Assembly: GCA_902363375.1 (NCBI GenBank)
Contig: CABIZX010000004.1
Coordinates: 1 to 64,000, forward strand
Origin: Clostridiaceae bacterium
GTDB lineage: Bacteria > Bacillota > Clostridia > Clostridiales > Clostridiaceae
Direction of reading: 5' to 3'
DNA length: 64,000 nt
In this document: one piece after another, positions 43,358 to 51,384 of the stretch
Layout: the number at the start of each line of letters is the position of its first letter
Numbering within the stretch: position 1 is the first letter of the stretch
Position numbers and translations under genes: made by a program
The notes under the pieces: model-generated
Seen by the model: only the letters and a program-made list of their open reading frames with translations
Database searches by the model: none
What the model was told of the DNA's origin: nothing

Positions 43358-44293
43358 ATGTATAAGAAAAATAATTTGAATATTAAACTATTCAATGTAT
43401 TTTTATTAATATTAGCTATTTTATGTTTTTTTAAATTATTTTTTATAAAAGGTGATTTAAATGCTAAAAATGTATTTAACTTATCTAAAGAAGATAGTAT
43501 AATCCATGAGGATTTAAATAATGATAATAAAAAAGATACTATACTTATAAAGAAATCTAATTCTAATTTATTAGCTCAGATAAACTTAAATAATAATGAA
43601 ACTTATAGTTTAGACTATGATAAAAATCTTCAAACACTTGGAGAATATTGTGAATATTGGCCTGTTAGAGTATCTACTCTAGATATATCTAGGGATAATT
43701 CTAAGGAAATCTTTATTCAAAGCTCATTCCACAACAAAGCCGTACAACATATTTTCTCATGGAATGGATATGGTTATGATGACATATTTTGTTCTAATAA
43801 TAACATAATAGGATTCATGGATAGCTCTAATAGTAAAACACCCAAAATTATATCTGGGAATTTTCAAGATAATGATATTAGTTTAAAGGGGTATTTATAT
43901 AATAAAGGTTCACTAAAAGAATTTAATAGTAATTTAATCGATTCCTTCCCAGGTAAGGACACTATAAATAATTTTATATGTTTAATAGAAAGTTTACCCG
44001 ATCCTTATTTGTCTATTCCTAACTATTTCTATTCTCAAATAAGTGGAACTGACTTAGAAAGTATTTTTAGACTTGCTAACAACTCTAATTACTATAAATT
44101 TCAAGACGGATACTTTACTGATTTGGCTTGGGATAATTCTGGTAATGTAACCTGTGAAAATTGGATATTAAATTTTAGAACCATTAGCACTTCCGATAGC
44201 AAAAAAGTAGGGAATATAACTATAAATTTGATGTTAAATAAATATAATGATGATGATTTTCCATTTAAAATTACCTCTATTAATATATATTAA
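43358..44293 (+). CDS. membrane-anchored exported protein with FG-GAP-like calcium-type repeats
   Basis: A 311-aa protein with an N-terminal signal anchor (about residues 11-30). Two stretches, EDLNNDNKKDTILIKK and LDISRDNSKEIFIQS, have the DxNxDxxxDxxI pattern of FG-GAP/VCBS-like repeats, which often bind calcium. The C-terminal third has no recognisable domain. Role unknown; surface location inferred. GGAGGGGTG precedes the ATG at 43358; a GTG at 43349 lies within the ribosome binding site. It is monocistronic. Confidence 0.65.
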   Translation: MYKKNNLNIKLFNVFLLILAILCFFKLFFIKGDLNAKNVFNLSKEDSIIHEDLNNDNKKDTILIKKSNSNLLAQINLNNNETYSLDYDKNLQTLGEYCEYWPVRVSTLDISRDNSKEIFIQSSFHNKAVQHIFSWNGYGYDDIFCSNNNIIGFMDSSNSKTPKIISGNFQDNDISLKGYLYNKGSLKEFNSNLIDSFPGKDTINNFICLIESLPDPYLSIPNYFYSQISGTDLESIFRLANNSNYYKFQDGYFTDLAWDNSGNVTCENWILNFRTISTSDSKKVGNITINLMLNKYNDDDFPFKITSINIY

Positions 44294-44358
44294 TGTAATT
44301 TATCTCTAACAATTATCCTGTTCCTATTATTTAAATTTATAAATCAAAAAATTAAAAT

Positions 44359-44413
44359 GGGACCTAACGGTCCCAAGGGGGATGGGGGGGACCTCTAAAA
44401 TCATTTTAGAGGT
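44359..44413. other. two hairpins flanking G5 and G7 runs
   Basis: GGGACC-TAAC-GGTCCC (44359-44374) is followed by GGGGG (44377-44381), AT, and GGGGGGG (44384-44390). Then comes a perfect 10-bp hairpin ACCTCTAAAA-TCA-TTTTAGAGGT (44391-44413). It lies in the 194-nt gap between the FG-GAP-like gene and the convergent Asn-rich gene. Nothing else in this A+T-rich window has such G runs. It is neither a standard terminator nor a known riboswitch; a small RNA or G-quadruplex is possible. Confidence 0.4.
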
Positions 44414-44450
44414 TTATGGAGATTTTAACTTCCATTACATTTTTATTATT

Positions 44451-44498
44451 GACTAAAAAATATTTTATATACATAATAAAATATTTTTTAGTCTTTTT
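44451..44498. terminator. bidirectional terminator
   Basis: Perfect 18-bp arms (44451-44468 and 44476-44493, GACTAAAAAATATTTTAT type) with a 7-nt loop, followed by TTTTTC on the plus strand. The right arm overlaps the stop codon of the convergent gene at 44488. Confidence 0.85.
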
Positions 44499-45432
44499 CT
44501 ATATTATTATATTCATCTAAAATCTTTTGTAATAATTTAATCTTATTTGGATCAATAAGTCTTATTAGCATATTTATAAGCTTATTGTATTCTTCTTGTG
44601 TTAACCCTTTTTCATCTCTAAATATGTTCTCTTCAATTATATCTGCCTCATCTACTATAGTAATATTTTCTTCTGAAAGTTCATCATCTTTAATAATATC
44701 ATCTATGTCTAAATTATTTAAATCAATATTTGAAAAATCTATTCTCGAAAATTCTGTATTATTCATGTTATTTAATATGGCATTAAAGTCCAGATTCGCT
44801 AATATTTCCTCTACTGATTCTTCAGCTTTTTTTTTTACCTCTCTAGTTTCTCCCATACTCTCTTGATTCTCATTGTTAGTAGTCATATTATCTAGCAATA
44901 CTTTTAATTGTTCTATATCTTCTGGTTTAATCTGAGACAAAATCTGTTCTATAGAGCTATAGTTATTTGATTGGTCATTATTTATATTATTGTTGGAATT
45001 TGAGGCACCACTACCTCCTAATAGAGAAGATATCATACCAATTAGGTCACCACCATTGTTTCCACTGCTTTCTCCGCCTATGCCTAAGGAGTTAATTAAG
45101 TCTAGAATTCCATTAAAATTTCCTCCACCCATACCTCCTAATAAACTAGCTAGTGGATTACTTCCATTCATCATACCCATTGGGTTATTCATTCCCATCT
45201 GATTATTCATTCCCATCATACCCATTGGATTGTTCATTCCCATCTGGTTATTCATTCCCATTGGGTTATTCATCCCCATAGCACCTAAATTAGCTGCCAT
45301 ATTCATAGCATTCATGGCCATATTATTATTTATTGGGTTATTACCATTGTATCCTCCAACATATCCATTATTAGATTGCTCTTGTACATAATTTTCTTCT
45401 CTCTCTCTTCTTCTATGCTTATGCTTGCCCAT
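44488..45432 (-). CDS. Asn/Met/Gly-rich repeat protein, unknown (possible structural protein)
   Basis: A 314-aa low-complexity protein. A basic start (MGKHKHRRREREE) is followed by an Asn-rich stretch, then units of MGMNN[P/Q] (about residues 52-88), then a Gly-rich region with LASLLGGMGGG, DLINSLGIGG and DLIGMISSLLGGSG. The C-terminal half is acidic (SRIDFSNIDLNNLDIDDIIKDD) and ends in a helical region. There is no Cys, signal peptide or membrane segment. It heads the cluster of Cys-rich proteins only by position: it is downstream of them on the same strand. A spore-coat or scaffold role is a guess. GAGGTG precedes the ATG. Confidence 0.65.
   Translation of the reverse strand: MGKHKHRRREREENYVQEQSNNGYVGGYNGNNPINNNMAMNAMNMAANLGAMGMNNPMGMNNQMGMNNPMGMMGMNNQMGMNNPMGMMNGSNPLASLLGGMGGGNFNGILDLINSLGIGGESSGNNGGDLIGMISSLLGGSGASNSNNNINNDQSNNYSSIEQILSQIKPEDIEQLKVLLDNMTTNNENQESMGETREVKKKAEESVEEILANLDFNAILNNMNNTEFSRIDFSNIDLNNLDIDDIIKDDELSEENITIVDEADIIEENIFRDEKGLTQEEYNKLINMLIRLIDPNKIKLLQKILDEYNNIEKD
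45170..45280 (-). repeat. in-frame 18-bp tandem repeats coding MGMNN[P/Q]
   Basis: About five copies of an 18-nt unit with variants, encoding MGMNNP and MGMNNQ alternately and interrupted by two extra MGM units. The repeat keeps the reading frame, so the copy number can change without breaking the protein. Confidence 0.8.
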
Positions 45433-45469
45433 TAGCTCACCTCTTCACTTAATTATAAAATTTTAAAAA

Positions 45470-45497
45470 AGCAATCCATGAATAAACATGGACTGCT
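45470..45497 (-). terminator. terminator of the 98-aa Cys-rich gene
   Basis: Arms AGCAATCCATG (45470-45480) and CATGGACTGCT (45487-45497) pair at 10 of 11 positions; on the minus strand six T follow. It separates the Cys-rich gene from the Asn/Met/Gly repeat gene. Confidence 0.75.
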
Positions 45498-45614
45498 AGT
45501 TTTCTTACTTTTCTAGAAACCCCCCTACAACGGGCCATGGTTTACATTCTAATTTTCCCTTTGTAATTTATACCATTTTAAGCAGTCATTTCTTTTGTTA
45601 AAGTTTATTACATA

Positions 45615-45911
45615 TTAGCAGCAGCAACATTTGCAGCAGCATTGTTTTTTACAGCAACATCCACTATTAAAGTTATTGCAATTAAATCCAAAACTTCCTC
45701 TGTTGCCTCCGAATCCACCAAATCCACAGTTTCCACTTCCGCCAAATCCACATAACCAATATAAGAATATTAAAGTTAATGCATTTCTAGCACTTGAATT
45801 ACACTCTGTATCTAATAGACATTGATTTTTTAGAATTACGATTATTAGTAGAATCGTACATGGTTGAAAACCCCAACCTGAATTTCCTGTATTTCCGCAT
45901 CCAAACATCAT
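45615..45911 (-). CDS. Cys/Gly-rich protein with poly-Cys tail (paralogue 1)
   Basis: A 98-aa protein with 17 Cys. In order: a short Gly/Asn start, the hydrophobic core QPCTILLIIVILKNQCLLDT, then RNALTLIFLYWLCGFGG, a Gly/Phe/Asn-rich stretch and the tail CCCKKQCCCKCCCC. The core is shared with the 111-aa protein at 46092 (QPCTILLIIVILANQGLLDG ... NALTLLFLYWLCGF), so the two are paralogues with separate tails. Dense disulfide cross-linking or metal binding is expected. Cys-rich clostridial proteins of this type are often in the exosporium or spore coat, but I see no direct proof. AAAAGGAGG precedes the ATG. Confidence 0.75.
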   Translation of the reverse strand: MMFGCGNTGNSGWGFQPCTILLIIVILKNQCLLDTECNSSARNALTLIFLYWLCGFGGSGNCGFGGFGGNRGSFGFNCNNFNSGCCCKKQCCCKCCCC

Positions 45912-46091
45912 AAATTCCTCCTTTTTGTGAATTATATTTTCTAATTATCATAATTTAATTACTTAATCTCTTTAGTTAAAATCTATTTTATTTTATCTAT
46001 CGCTAATTAAAATATTTTATTAGTATTTATTAATTTGCTTTTATCTTGTTATCGTTAATATAACTTCTGTTAACCTCTATTTTTTATTATC

Positions 46092-46427
46092 CTATGCACA
46101 ACAAATTTTTACTCTTTTACATTTGCATTTTTTTTCTTTGCATTTACATTTGCAACACTTACATTTGCATTTACATTGACATCCACATCCGCATGAGCAT
46201 TGATTTCCACCCATTGATCCATAGTTGCAACTTCCTGACATCATTTGTCCGCAGTTATTATTTCCACATCCACTATTGAATCCACATAACCAGTATAAGA
46301 AAAGCAATGTTAATGCATTTTTAGACTTTGGTGAACCATCTAGTAATCCTTGATTTGCAAGAATAACTATTATTAAAAGTATAGTGCATGGTTGAGAGTT
46401 ATTTCTGTTATTTGAATATCCACCCAT
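46092..46427 (-). CDS. Cys/Lys-rich protein with CK-repeat tail (paralogue 2)
   Basis: A 111-aa protein with 20 Cys. It has the same hydrophobic core as the 98-aa neighbour (QPCTILLIIVILANQGLLDG then NALTLLFLYWLCGF), followed by an Asn/Gly/Cys linker. The tail alternates Cys and Lys (QCKCKCKCCKCKCKEKKCKC), giving a strongly basic end unlike the neutral poly-Cys tail of paralogue 1. That tail could bind metal or anionic polymers. TTGGAGGAATG precedes the ATG. I found no convincing terminator behind it. Confidence 0.75.
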   Translation of the reverse strand: MGGYSNNRNNSQPCTILLIIVILANQGLLDGSPKSKNALTLLFLYWLCGFNSGCGNNNCGQMMSGSCNYGSMGGNQCSCGCGCQCKCKCKCCKCKCKEKKCKCKRVKICCA

Positions 46428-46492
46428 TTATTCATTCCTCCAATCTTTATTTATCGTTTTCTTATCTATAAGCTTCTTATATTATTTATTCT

Positions 46493-47041
46493 TTAGCATG
46501 GTTTACAAACTGGACTAGGTGTTCTTCTTATAAGGAAAATAGCTATTATAAGAATTATTTGGCATATATTGCATCCACCAAAGCCACCGAAACCTCCAAA
46601 TCCAGAATTTCCACCATAACCATAGTTATTATTGTTATTGCAGCAATTGCATGGATTACATGGATTGCATGAAGCAGTTTCTATGATATACTTCTTTTGC
46701 TTTTTACGATGCTTTATAACTCCACCACAGCAGCAGCAATATTCTTTGCACTTACAGCAGCAAGGTTCACAACAGCAGCAACTGCAGGAAGAAGAGTTAT
46801 CACAGCAATCACAAGGGTTACAGCAACAAGGGTCACAACAAGGATTACAACAACAGTTGTTTCCACCATTATTGTTTCCACCAAATCCGCAGTTATCTCC
46901 ACCTCTTCCCCATCTAGAGAAAAGTAGTATTAATATTATCCAAATTATTATTCTTCCGCTTCCAAATCCAAAGTTCTGAGAATTGCTTCCATCTGCGCAT
47001 TGTCCACCAAACATTTGGTATAGATTTGAATAGTCACTCAT
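46493..47041 (-). CDS. very Cys-rich protein with CCxPC repeats between two hydrophobic helices
   Basis: A 182-aa protein with 35 Cys. A Gly-rich N-terminal part carries a hydrophobic helix (IIIWIILILLFSRW), then comes a middle block of CCCNPCCDPCCCNPCDCC-type repeats and SCCCCEPCCCKCKEYCCCC, a basic patch HRKKQKK, a Gly/Phe stretch and a second hydrophobic helix (CQIILIIAIFLIRR). The PxPVCKPC end is also Cys-bearing. The start at 47041 is set by AGGAGG with 9 nt spacing; the ATG at 47050 abuts the ribosome binding site. It probably shares a structural role with the two smaller neighbours. Not recognised as a named family. Confidence 0.75.
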   Translation of the reverse strand: MSDYSNLYQMFGGQCADGSNSQNFGFGSGRIIIWIILILLFSRWGRGGDNCGFGGNNNGGNNCCCNPCCDPCCCNPCDCCDNSSSCSCCCCEPCCCKCKEYCCCCGGVIKHRKKQKKYIIETASCNPCNPCNCCNNNNNYGYGGNSGFGGFGGFGGCNICQIILIIAIFLIRRTPSPVCKPC

Positions 47042-47234
47042 ATTTTTCATCCTCCTATTCTATTTACATTCTTATATCATCATTTGTATAATACACTATA
47101 TGATTTTACTTAAGTTTTGACACTGATAATTGTATTTCCAAAGTTTGTTATTCATATTTTTTCATGAGTATTTTTATGCCTTTTTCTTAAGTGTTTATAC
47201 TATAATATATGTTTTTCTATGAAATCGGTGATAA

Positions 47235-47284
47235 AAAAAGTCATACCATAATTTCCAATAAAGAAAATTATGGCATGACTTTTT
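47235..47284 (-). terminator. terminator of the CPBP protease gene
   Basis: A long hairpin (AAAAAGTCAT-CCATAATTT arms, one mismatch) at 47235-47255 and 47263-47284. On the minus strand it ends in a run of seven T. Confidence 0.8.
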
Positions 47285-47293
47285 CTATAATAC

Positions 47294-48046
47294 TTAATAT
47301 AAAATTATCTTCTGTAAAAGTAAAATACTAGTTGTGAATCCGTTAAAAATTAAATGAACAAATACAGGGTACCAAAATCCCTTTTTCTCAACTAAGTAGC
47401 AATTAAAGAAGCTTATTACAAATAATGTGACAAAAGCACTAACGCTAAAATGAAGTGAAGCAAACAGAATACTTGTAATAGCTGCCGATATAATAAATCC
47501 TAGCTTTCCCCTCAATCTCTTTCTTAATAATTTACCATAAAACATGTATCTGAAGACAAATTCCTCAACTACTGGTGCAAAAACTACAGTAGAGGGAATC
47601 GTGGTAATAAATGAAACTAAATCATAACTGCTTAATGTATTCACTACATCTTGTTGTTCAATAGGTATATTAAAACTAGCAAGTACCATATACCATATGA
47701 TACTACATAAGTATACTAGCCCATAGTTAATAACTACATACTTAATTCCTTTGCTCATTTTAAAATTACTTAATGAAAATTCATATGTTATATAATCCTC
47801 ATTCCTATTCTTGAAATTTCTCCAACTAATTATAATAAAAATTATTAAAATAAAAGGTAATATATTCGTATAAAGTTCTGGTAATAGGAAAAATAGTATT
47901 ATATATGATATAGTAACTAACATTTTGATTAATTTAGAATTTTTTTCTATAAATATGGTTTTAAGAAAGAATACTAATGGCAAGATATAAATCATAAATA
48001 TAGCAAATAGACTTCCTAACAATTTAAAGTAACCTTCTAGATTCAA
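47294..48046 (-). CDS. CPBP family intramembrane glutamic endopeptidase
   Basis: A 250-aa protein with about seven or eight membrane helices. The Abi/CPBP motifs are present: EEFVFRYMFYGKLL (EExxxR, about residues 161-174), FASLHFSVSAF (FxxxH) and HLIFNG near the C-terminus. Bacterial members process peptides or membrane proteins. It starts at TTG 48046, set by GGAGG 6 nt upstream. It is monocistronic, with its own terminator. The substrate is unknown. Confidence 0.88.
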   Translation of the reverse strand: MNLEGYFKLLGSLFAIFMIYILPLVFFLKTIFIEKNSKLIKMLVTISYIILFFLLPELYTNILPFILIIFIIISWRNFKNRNEDYITYEFSLSNFKMSKGIKYVVINYGLVYLCSIIWYMVLASFNIPIEQQDVVNTLSSYDLVSFITTIPSTVVFAPVVEEFVFRYMFYGKLLRKRLRGKLGFIISAAITSILFASLHFSVSAFVTLFVISFFNCYLVEKKGFWYPVFVHLIFNGFTTSILLLQKIILY

Positions 48047-48120
48047 ATAATCCCTCCATCTTTATTTATACATATAATCTATATGTATAAATACAACTTA
48101 ATATTATTATAACATAAAAT

Positions 48121-48152
48121 AAAGGTAGCTGACTTATTAATCAGCTACCTTT
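48121..48152 (-). terminator. terminator of the lon-engB operon
   Basis: Perfect 12-bp arms AAAGGTAGCTGA (48121-48132) and TCAGCTACCTTT (48141-48152), 4 nt past the engB stop codon. Confidence 0.85.
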
Positions 48153-48155
48153 ACT

Positions 48156-48746
48156 TTATTCAATCTCTAAATCTTTAAATATTTCTTCTAGTAATTCCTC
48201 TTTTCCTTCCTTTTTTAAGGATGAGAAAAATAATATCTTATCTTCCTTACTTAGATTTAAAGTCTCTCTTATTACCTTACTACTTCTCTGTAATTCATTT
48301 TTAGTTAATTTATCTTTTTTAGTAGCTACAACTATAACTTCATATCCATAATGTTTAATCCAATCATACATCATTACATCATCACCAGTAGGTTTATGCC
48401 TACAATCTACTAAAAGAGCTACTTTCTTTAACTCAGGTCGATTAACTAGATACTGTTCCATCATTTTTCCCCAAGTAGCCTTTTCGCTTTTAGATACTTT
48501 AGCATATCCATATCCAGGTAAGTCTACGAAGTATAACTTATTATTTATTGTAAAGAAATTTATAAGTCTTGTTTTTCCAGGTGTGCCACTTACTTTAACT
48601 AGCTTTCTCCTATTAGTTAAAGTGTTTATAAGTGATGATTTCCCTACGTTAGATCTACCAACAAAAGCAATTTCACATCTTCCATCATCTGGGTATTGTG
48701 TAGGCTTTACTGCCGAAGTCTTAAATTCTGCTTGTTTAATTTCCAT
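48156..48746 (-). CDS. engB: ribosome biogenesis GTP-binding protein EngB (YsxC/YihA)
   Basis: A 196-aa GTPase needed for large-subunit assembly. Motifs in order are G1 [11 protein letters not shown] (about residues 31-41), G2 [11 protein letters not shown]3 DLPGYGYA, G4 TKKDKL and G5 FFSSLKKEG. The length is standard. I chose the ATG at 48746 because GGAG in the lon coding end lies 8-10 nt upstream. The start overlaps the lon stop by 11 nt, indicating coupling to lon. Confidence 0.95.
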   Translation of the reverse strand: MEIKQAEFKTSAVKPTQYPDDGRCEIAFVGRSNVGKSSLINTLTNRRKLVKVSGTPGKTRLINFFTINNKLYFVDLPGYGYAKVSKSEKATWGKMMEQYLVNRPELKKVALLVDCRHKPTGDDVMMYDWIKHYGYEVIVVATKKDKLTKNELQRSSKVIRETLNLSKEDKILFFSSLKKEGKEELLEEIFKDLEIE

Positions 48747-51069
48747 CTTTATCTTCTCCAATTAATGCATTTTTCAATACATCTTCTATCTTTTCTACTG
48801 GTATAAATTCTATCTTATTTTTAATTACTTTTGGTATATCTTTCAAATCTTTTTCATTAGCCTTAGGAATAATTATGGTCTTAATCCCCATTCTATATGC
48901 AGCTAGGCTTTTTTCCTTAAGCCCTCCTATTGGTAATACTCTACCCGTTAAAGTTATCTCTCCTGTCATAGCTACTGAATATTTTATTTTTCTTCCACTT
49001 AAAGCAGATATCATTGCTGTAACCATAGTAACTCCAGCAGAAGGTCCATCCTTTGGAATAGCCCCTTCTGGAATATGAATATGAATATCTTTATCCTTAT
49101 AGAATTCTTTATCTACCCCATATTCATCGCAGTGAGCTCTTACGTAACTATATCCTGCTTTAGCTGATTCCTTCATTACATCTCCTAATTGTCCTGTAAG
49201 TTGAAGCTTTCCATCACCTTCCATTACAGCAACTTCTACTGGAAGTGTATCTCCACCGTATCCAGTCCAAGCAAGTCCAGTAACTACCCCTATCTTATCT
49301 TCCTTTACTAAGTCATCGTAGCTATAAACTTCAGCTCCTAAATATTTTTTTACTGTCATAGAGTTTATTGATATTTTTTTCTTGTTGCCTTCCATTATTT
49401 CTGTTATAGCTTTTCTTATTACTGAAGATATTTTTCTCTCTAAATTTCTAACGCCTGACTCCCTTGTATATTTATCTATTATAGTTCTTAAGGCACTTTC
49501 ATTAACTATGATTTGACCTTCTTCTACTGAATATTCTTTCATAATTTTAGGAACCAAATATCTCTTTGCAATTTCATATTTTTCTTCTGTTGTATATCCA
49601 GAAACCTCTATTATCTCCATTCTATCTAAAAGAGGTCTAGATACAGTATCTAAAGTATTTGCTGTAGTTATAAATAAGACCTTTGATAGGTCGAATTCTA
49701 CATCAAGATAATGATCTCTGAAAGTCTTATTTTGTTCTGAGTCCAAAACCTCAAGAAGAGCATCTTCTACATTTCCTTTATAATCCTTCGATACTTTATC
49801 GATTTCGTCTAAAAGACACACTGGATTTTTATATCCTGCTTCCTTCAATGCAGACACAATTCTTCCCGGTATTGCTCCTACATATGTTTTTCTATGTCCA
49901 CGAATTTCAGCCTCATCTTTTACTCCACCTAAACTCATTCTTACAAATTTTCTTCCTAGCGAGTTAGCTACAGATTTAGCAATAGAAGTCTTACCAACAC
50001 CTGGGGGTCCAACTAAACATATTATAGGTGATTTCAATGATTTACTCATTTTCCTTACTGCTAAGTACTCTATAATTCTTTCCTTTACATCCTCTAATCC
50101 ATAATGTTCTTCATCCAGAACTGTTCTTGCATTAGCTAAATCTAGGTTATCCTTAGTAAGCTTATTCCAAGGCATATCTAAAATTGTATCTAAATAAGTT
50201 TTTATAACCGACCCCTCCTGAGACGATGGCCCTACACTTTTTAGTCTACTAATTTCGTATTCTATTTTAGTCTTAATTTCTTTAGATACCTTAATTTGCC
50301 CTAATTTCTTTTCGTACTTAGATATTTCCTTTGCAGTCTCGTCATCTTCTCCAAGTTCTTCTTGAATTACTTTAAGTTGTTCTCTAAGATAGTATTCCTT
50401 TTGAGATGCACTTACTCTAGCTTTAACTTTATTATTTATAAGCTTTTCTACCTTTACCACTTCTATCTCTTTTTTTAGAATAACTAATAACTTCTCCATT
50501 CTTTCCTTAATAGATATGGTCTCTAACAGCTCCTGCTTAACTTCAGCTTTTACTGGTAAAAATGCACTTATAACATCACAGTATACACTATTATTTTCCT
50601 CAGATTCTAATTCTACTATTAAATCCTTAAATTCTTCTCCGGCTAATTCTAAGTAATTAATAAACATATCATTTAATGAATTTTTATATCCTTGTGACTC
50701 TGTTTCATCTTCTATATCCAATTCTTCGGCTTTTTCAACCTCTGCACTTATACAATCATCTTCATCTAAATAATTTACAAGCTTAGCCCTATATTCTCCT
50801 TCAACTAATACTCTTAAGTGATTCCCTGGCAACTTCATAAATTGCTTTATTGTACACACACATCCAATGCTATATATATCCTTTTCAACTGGACTTTCCA
50901 CTGCCGCTTCTCTTTGACTTACTACAAATATCTTCTGATCTTCATTCATAGCTCTATTAATCGCTTCTATTGATTTACTTCTTCCTATATCAAAATTTAA
51001 AGCCATATGCGGAAAAATACTTAATCCTCGCAATGGAATTAATGGAAGCGTAATTACTGTATTCTCCAT
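48736..51069 (-). CDS. lon: ATP-dependent protease La (Lon)
   Basis: A 777-aa homohexameric protease. It has an N-terminal substrate domain (about residues 1-200), a coiled coil, the AAA+ module with Walker [10 protein letters not shown] (about residues 352-360) and Walker [10 protein letters not shown], and the C-terminal Ser-Lys dyad in [11 protein letters not shown] and [10 protein letters not shown]. All motifs are intact. It degrades damaged and regulatory proteins. AGGAG precedes the ATG. engB follows with an 11-nt overlap. In the 315-nt upstream gap there is no clear CtsR or CIRCE site. Confidence 0.96.
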   Translation of the reverse strand: MENTVITLPLIPLRGLSIFPHMALNFDIGRSKSIEAINRAMNEDQKIFVVSQREAAVESPVEKDIYSIGCVCTIKQFMKLPGNHLRVLVEGEYRAKLVNYLDEDDCISAEVEKAEELDIEDETESQGYKNSLNDMFINYLELAGEEFKDLIVELESEENNSVYCDVISAFLPVKAEVKQELLETISIKERMEKLLVILKKEIEVVKVEKLINNKVKARVSASQKEYYLREQLKVIQEELGEDDETAKEISKYEKKLGQIKVSKEIKTKIEYEISRLKSVGPSSQEGSVIKTYLDTILDMPWNKLTKDNLDLANARTVLDEEHYGLEDVKERIIEYLAVRKMSKSLKSPIICLVGPPGVGKTSIAKSVANSLGRKFVRMSLGGVKDEAEIRGHRKTYVGAIPGRIVSALKEAGYKNPVCLLDEIDKVSKDYKGNVEDALLEVLDSEQNKTFRDHYLDVEFDLSKVLFITTANTLDTVSRPLLDRMEIIEVSGYTTEEKYEIAKRYLVPKIMKEYSVEEGQIIVNESALRTIIDKYTRESGVRNLERKISSVIRKAITEIMEGNKKKISINSMTVKKYLGAEVYSYDDLVKEDKIGVVTGLAWTGYGGDTLPVEVAVMEGDGKLQLTGQLGDVMKESAKAGYSYVRAHCDEYGVDKEFYKDKDIHIHIPEGAIPKDGPSAGVTMVTAMISALSGRKIKYSVAMTGEITLTGRVLPIGGLKEKSLAAYRMGIKTIIIPKANEKDLKDIPKVIKNKIEFIPVEKIEDVLKNALIGEDKDGN

Positions 51070-51338
51070 ACTATCTCCTCATTTCTATCTAATATATCAT
51101 CTAATCTTACTTAGTTTCATTTAAATTTTCTCTAGTTACTTTAACTAAATAATTTAACTGTAAATATTCATAATTTATTTAGGAATCTTTTAGGGCAACT
51201 TTTTCTTTACCTAAGACAAAGTGTTATATAACAGTTTGTAAAGCTAAAGATACTTTATATAAAATATCTAAATGATATGTCATTATTATAGTTAGACTAG
51301 TATATTATACCTATAAAAATATAATTTTTCAATTAAAT

Positions 51339-51380
51339 AATCCCTATATAAGTTTTACACATAAAACTTATATAGGGATT
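51339..51380. terminator. terminator of lonB
   Basis: Perfect 19-bp arms (51339-51357 and 51362-51380) with a 4-nt loop, directly downstream of the lonB stop at 51385. Between it and lon (51070-51338) I see only A+T-rich sequence, presumably the lon promoter, including TATAACAG at 51227-51234, which also occurs upstream of pflB. Confidence 0.8.
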
Positions 51381-51384
51381 ATAA

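Noticed and set aside
45170..45280. CRISPR array
   Set aside because: The 18-nt repeats are contiguous and in frame within a coding gene, with no spacers; they encode a peptide repeat. No CRISPR array or cas gene was seen elsewhere in the window.
46632..46979. Long plus-strand open frames rich in Gln opposite the Cys-rich gene (also 46697-46927 and 45631-45825)
   Set aside because: They are the antisense of poly-Cys/Asn coding DNA (CAG/CTG-type codons), have no ribosome binding site and contradict the strong minus-strand genes.
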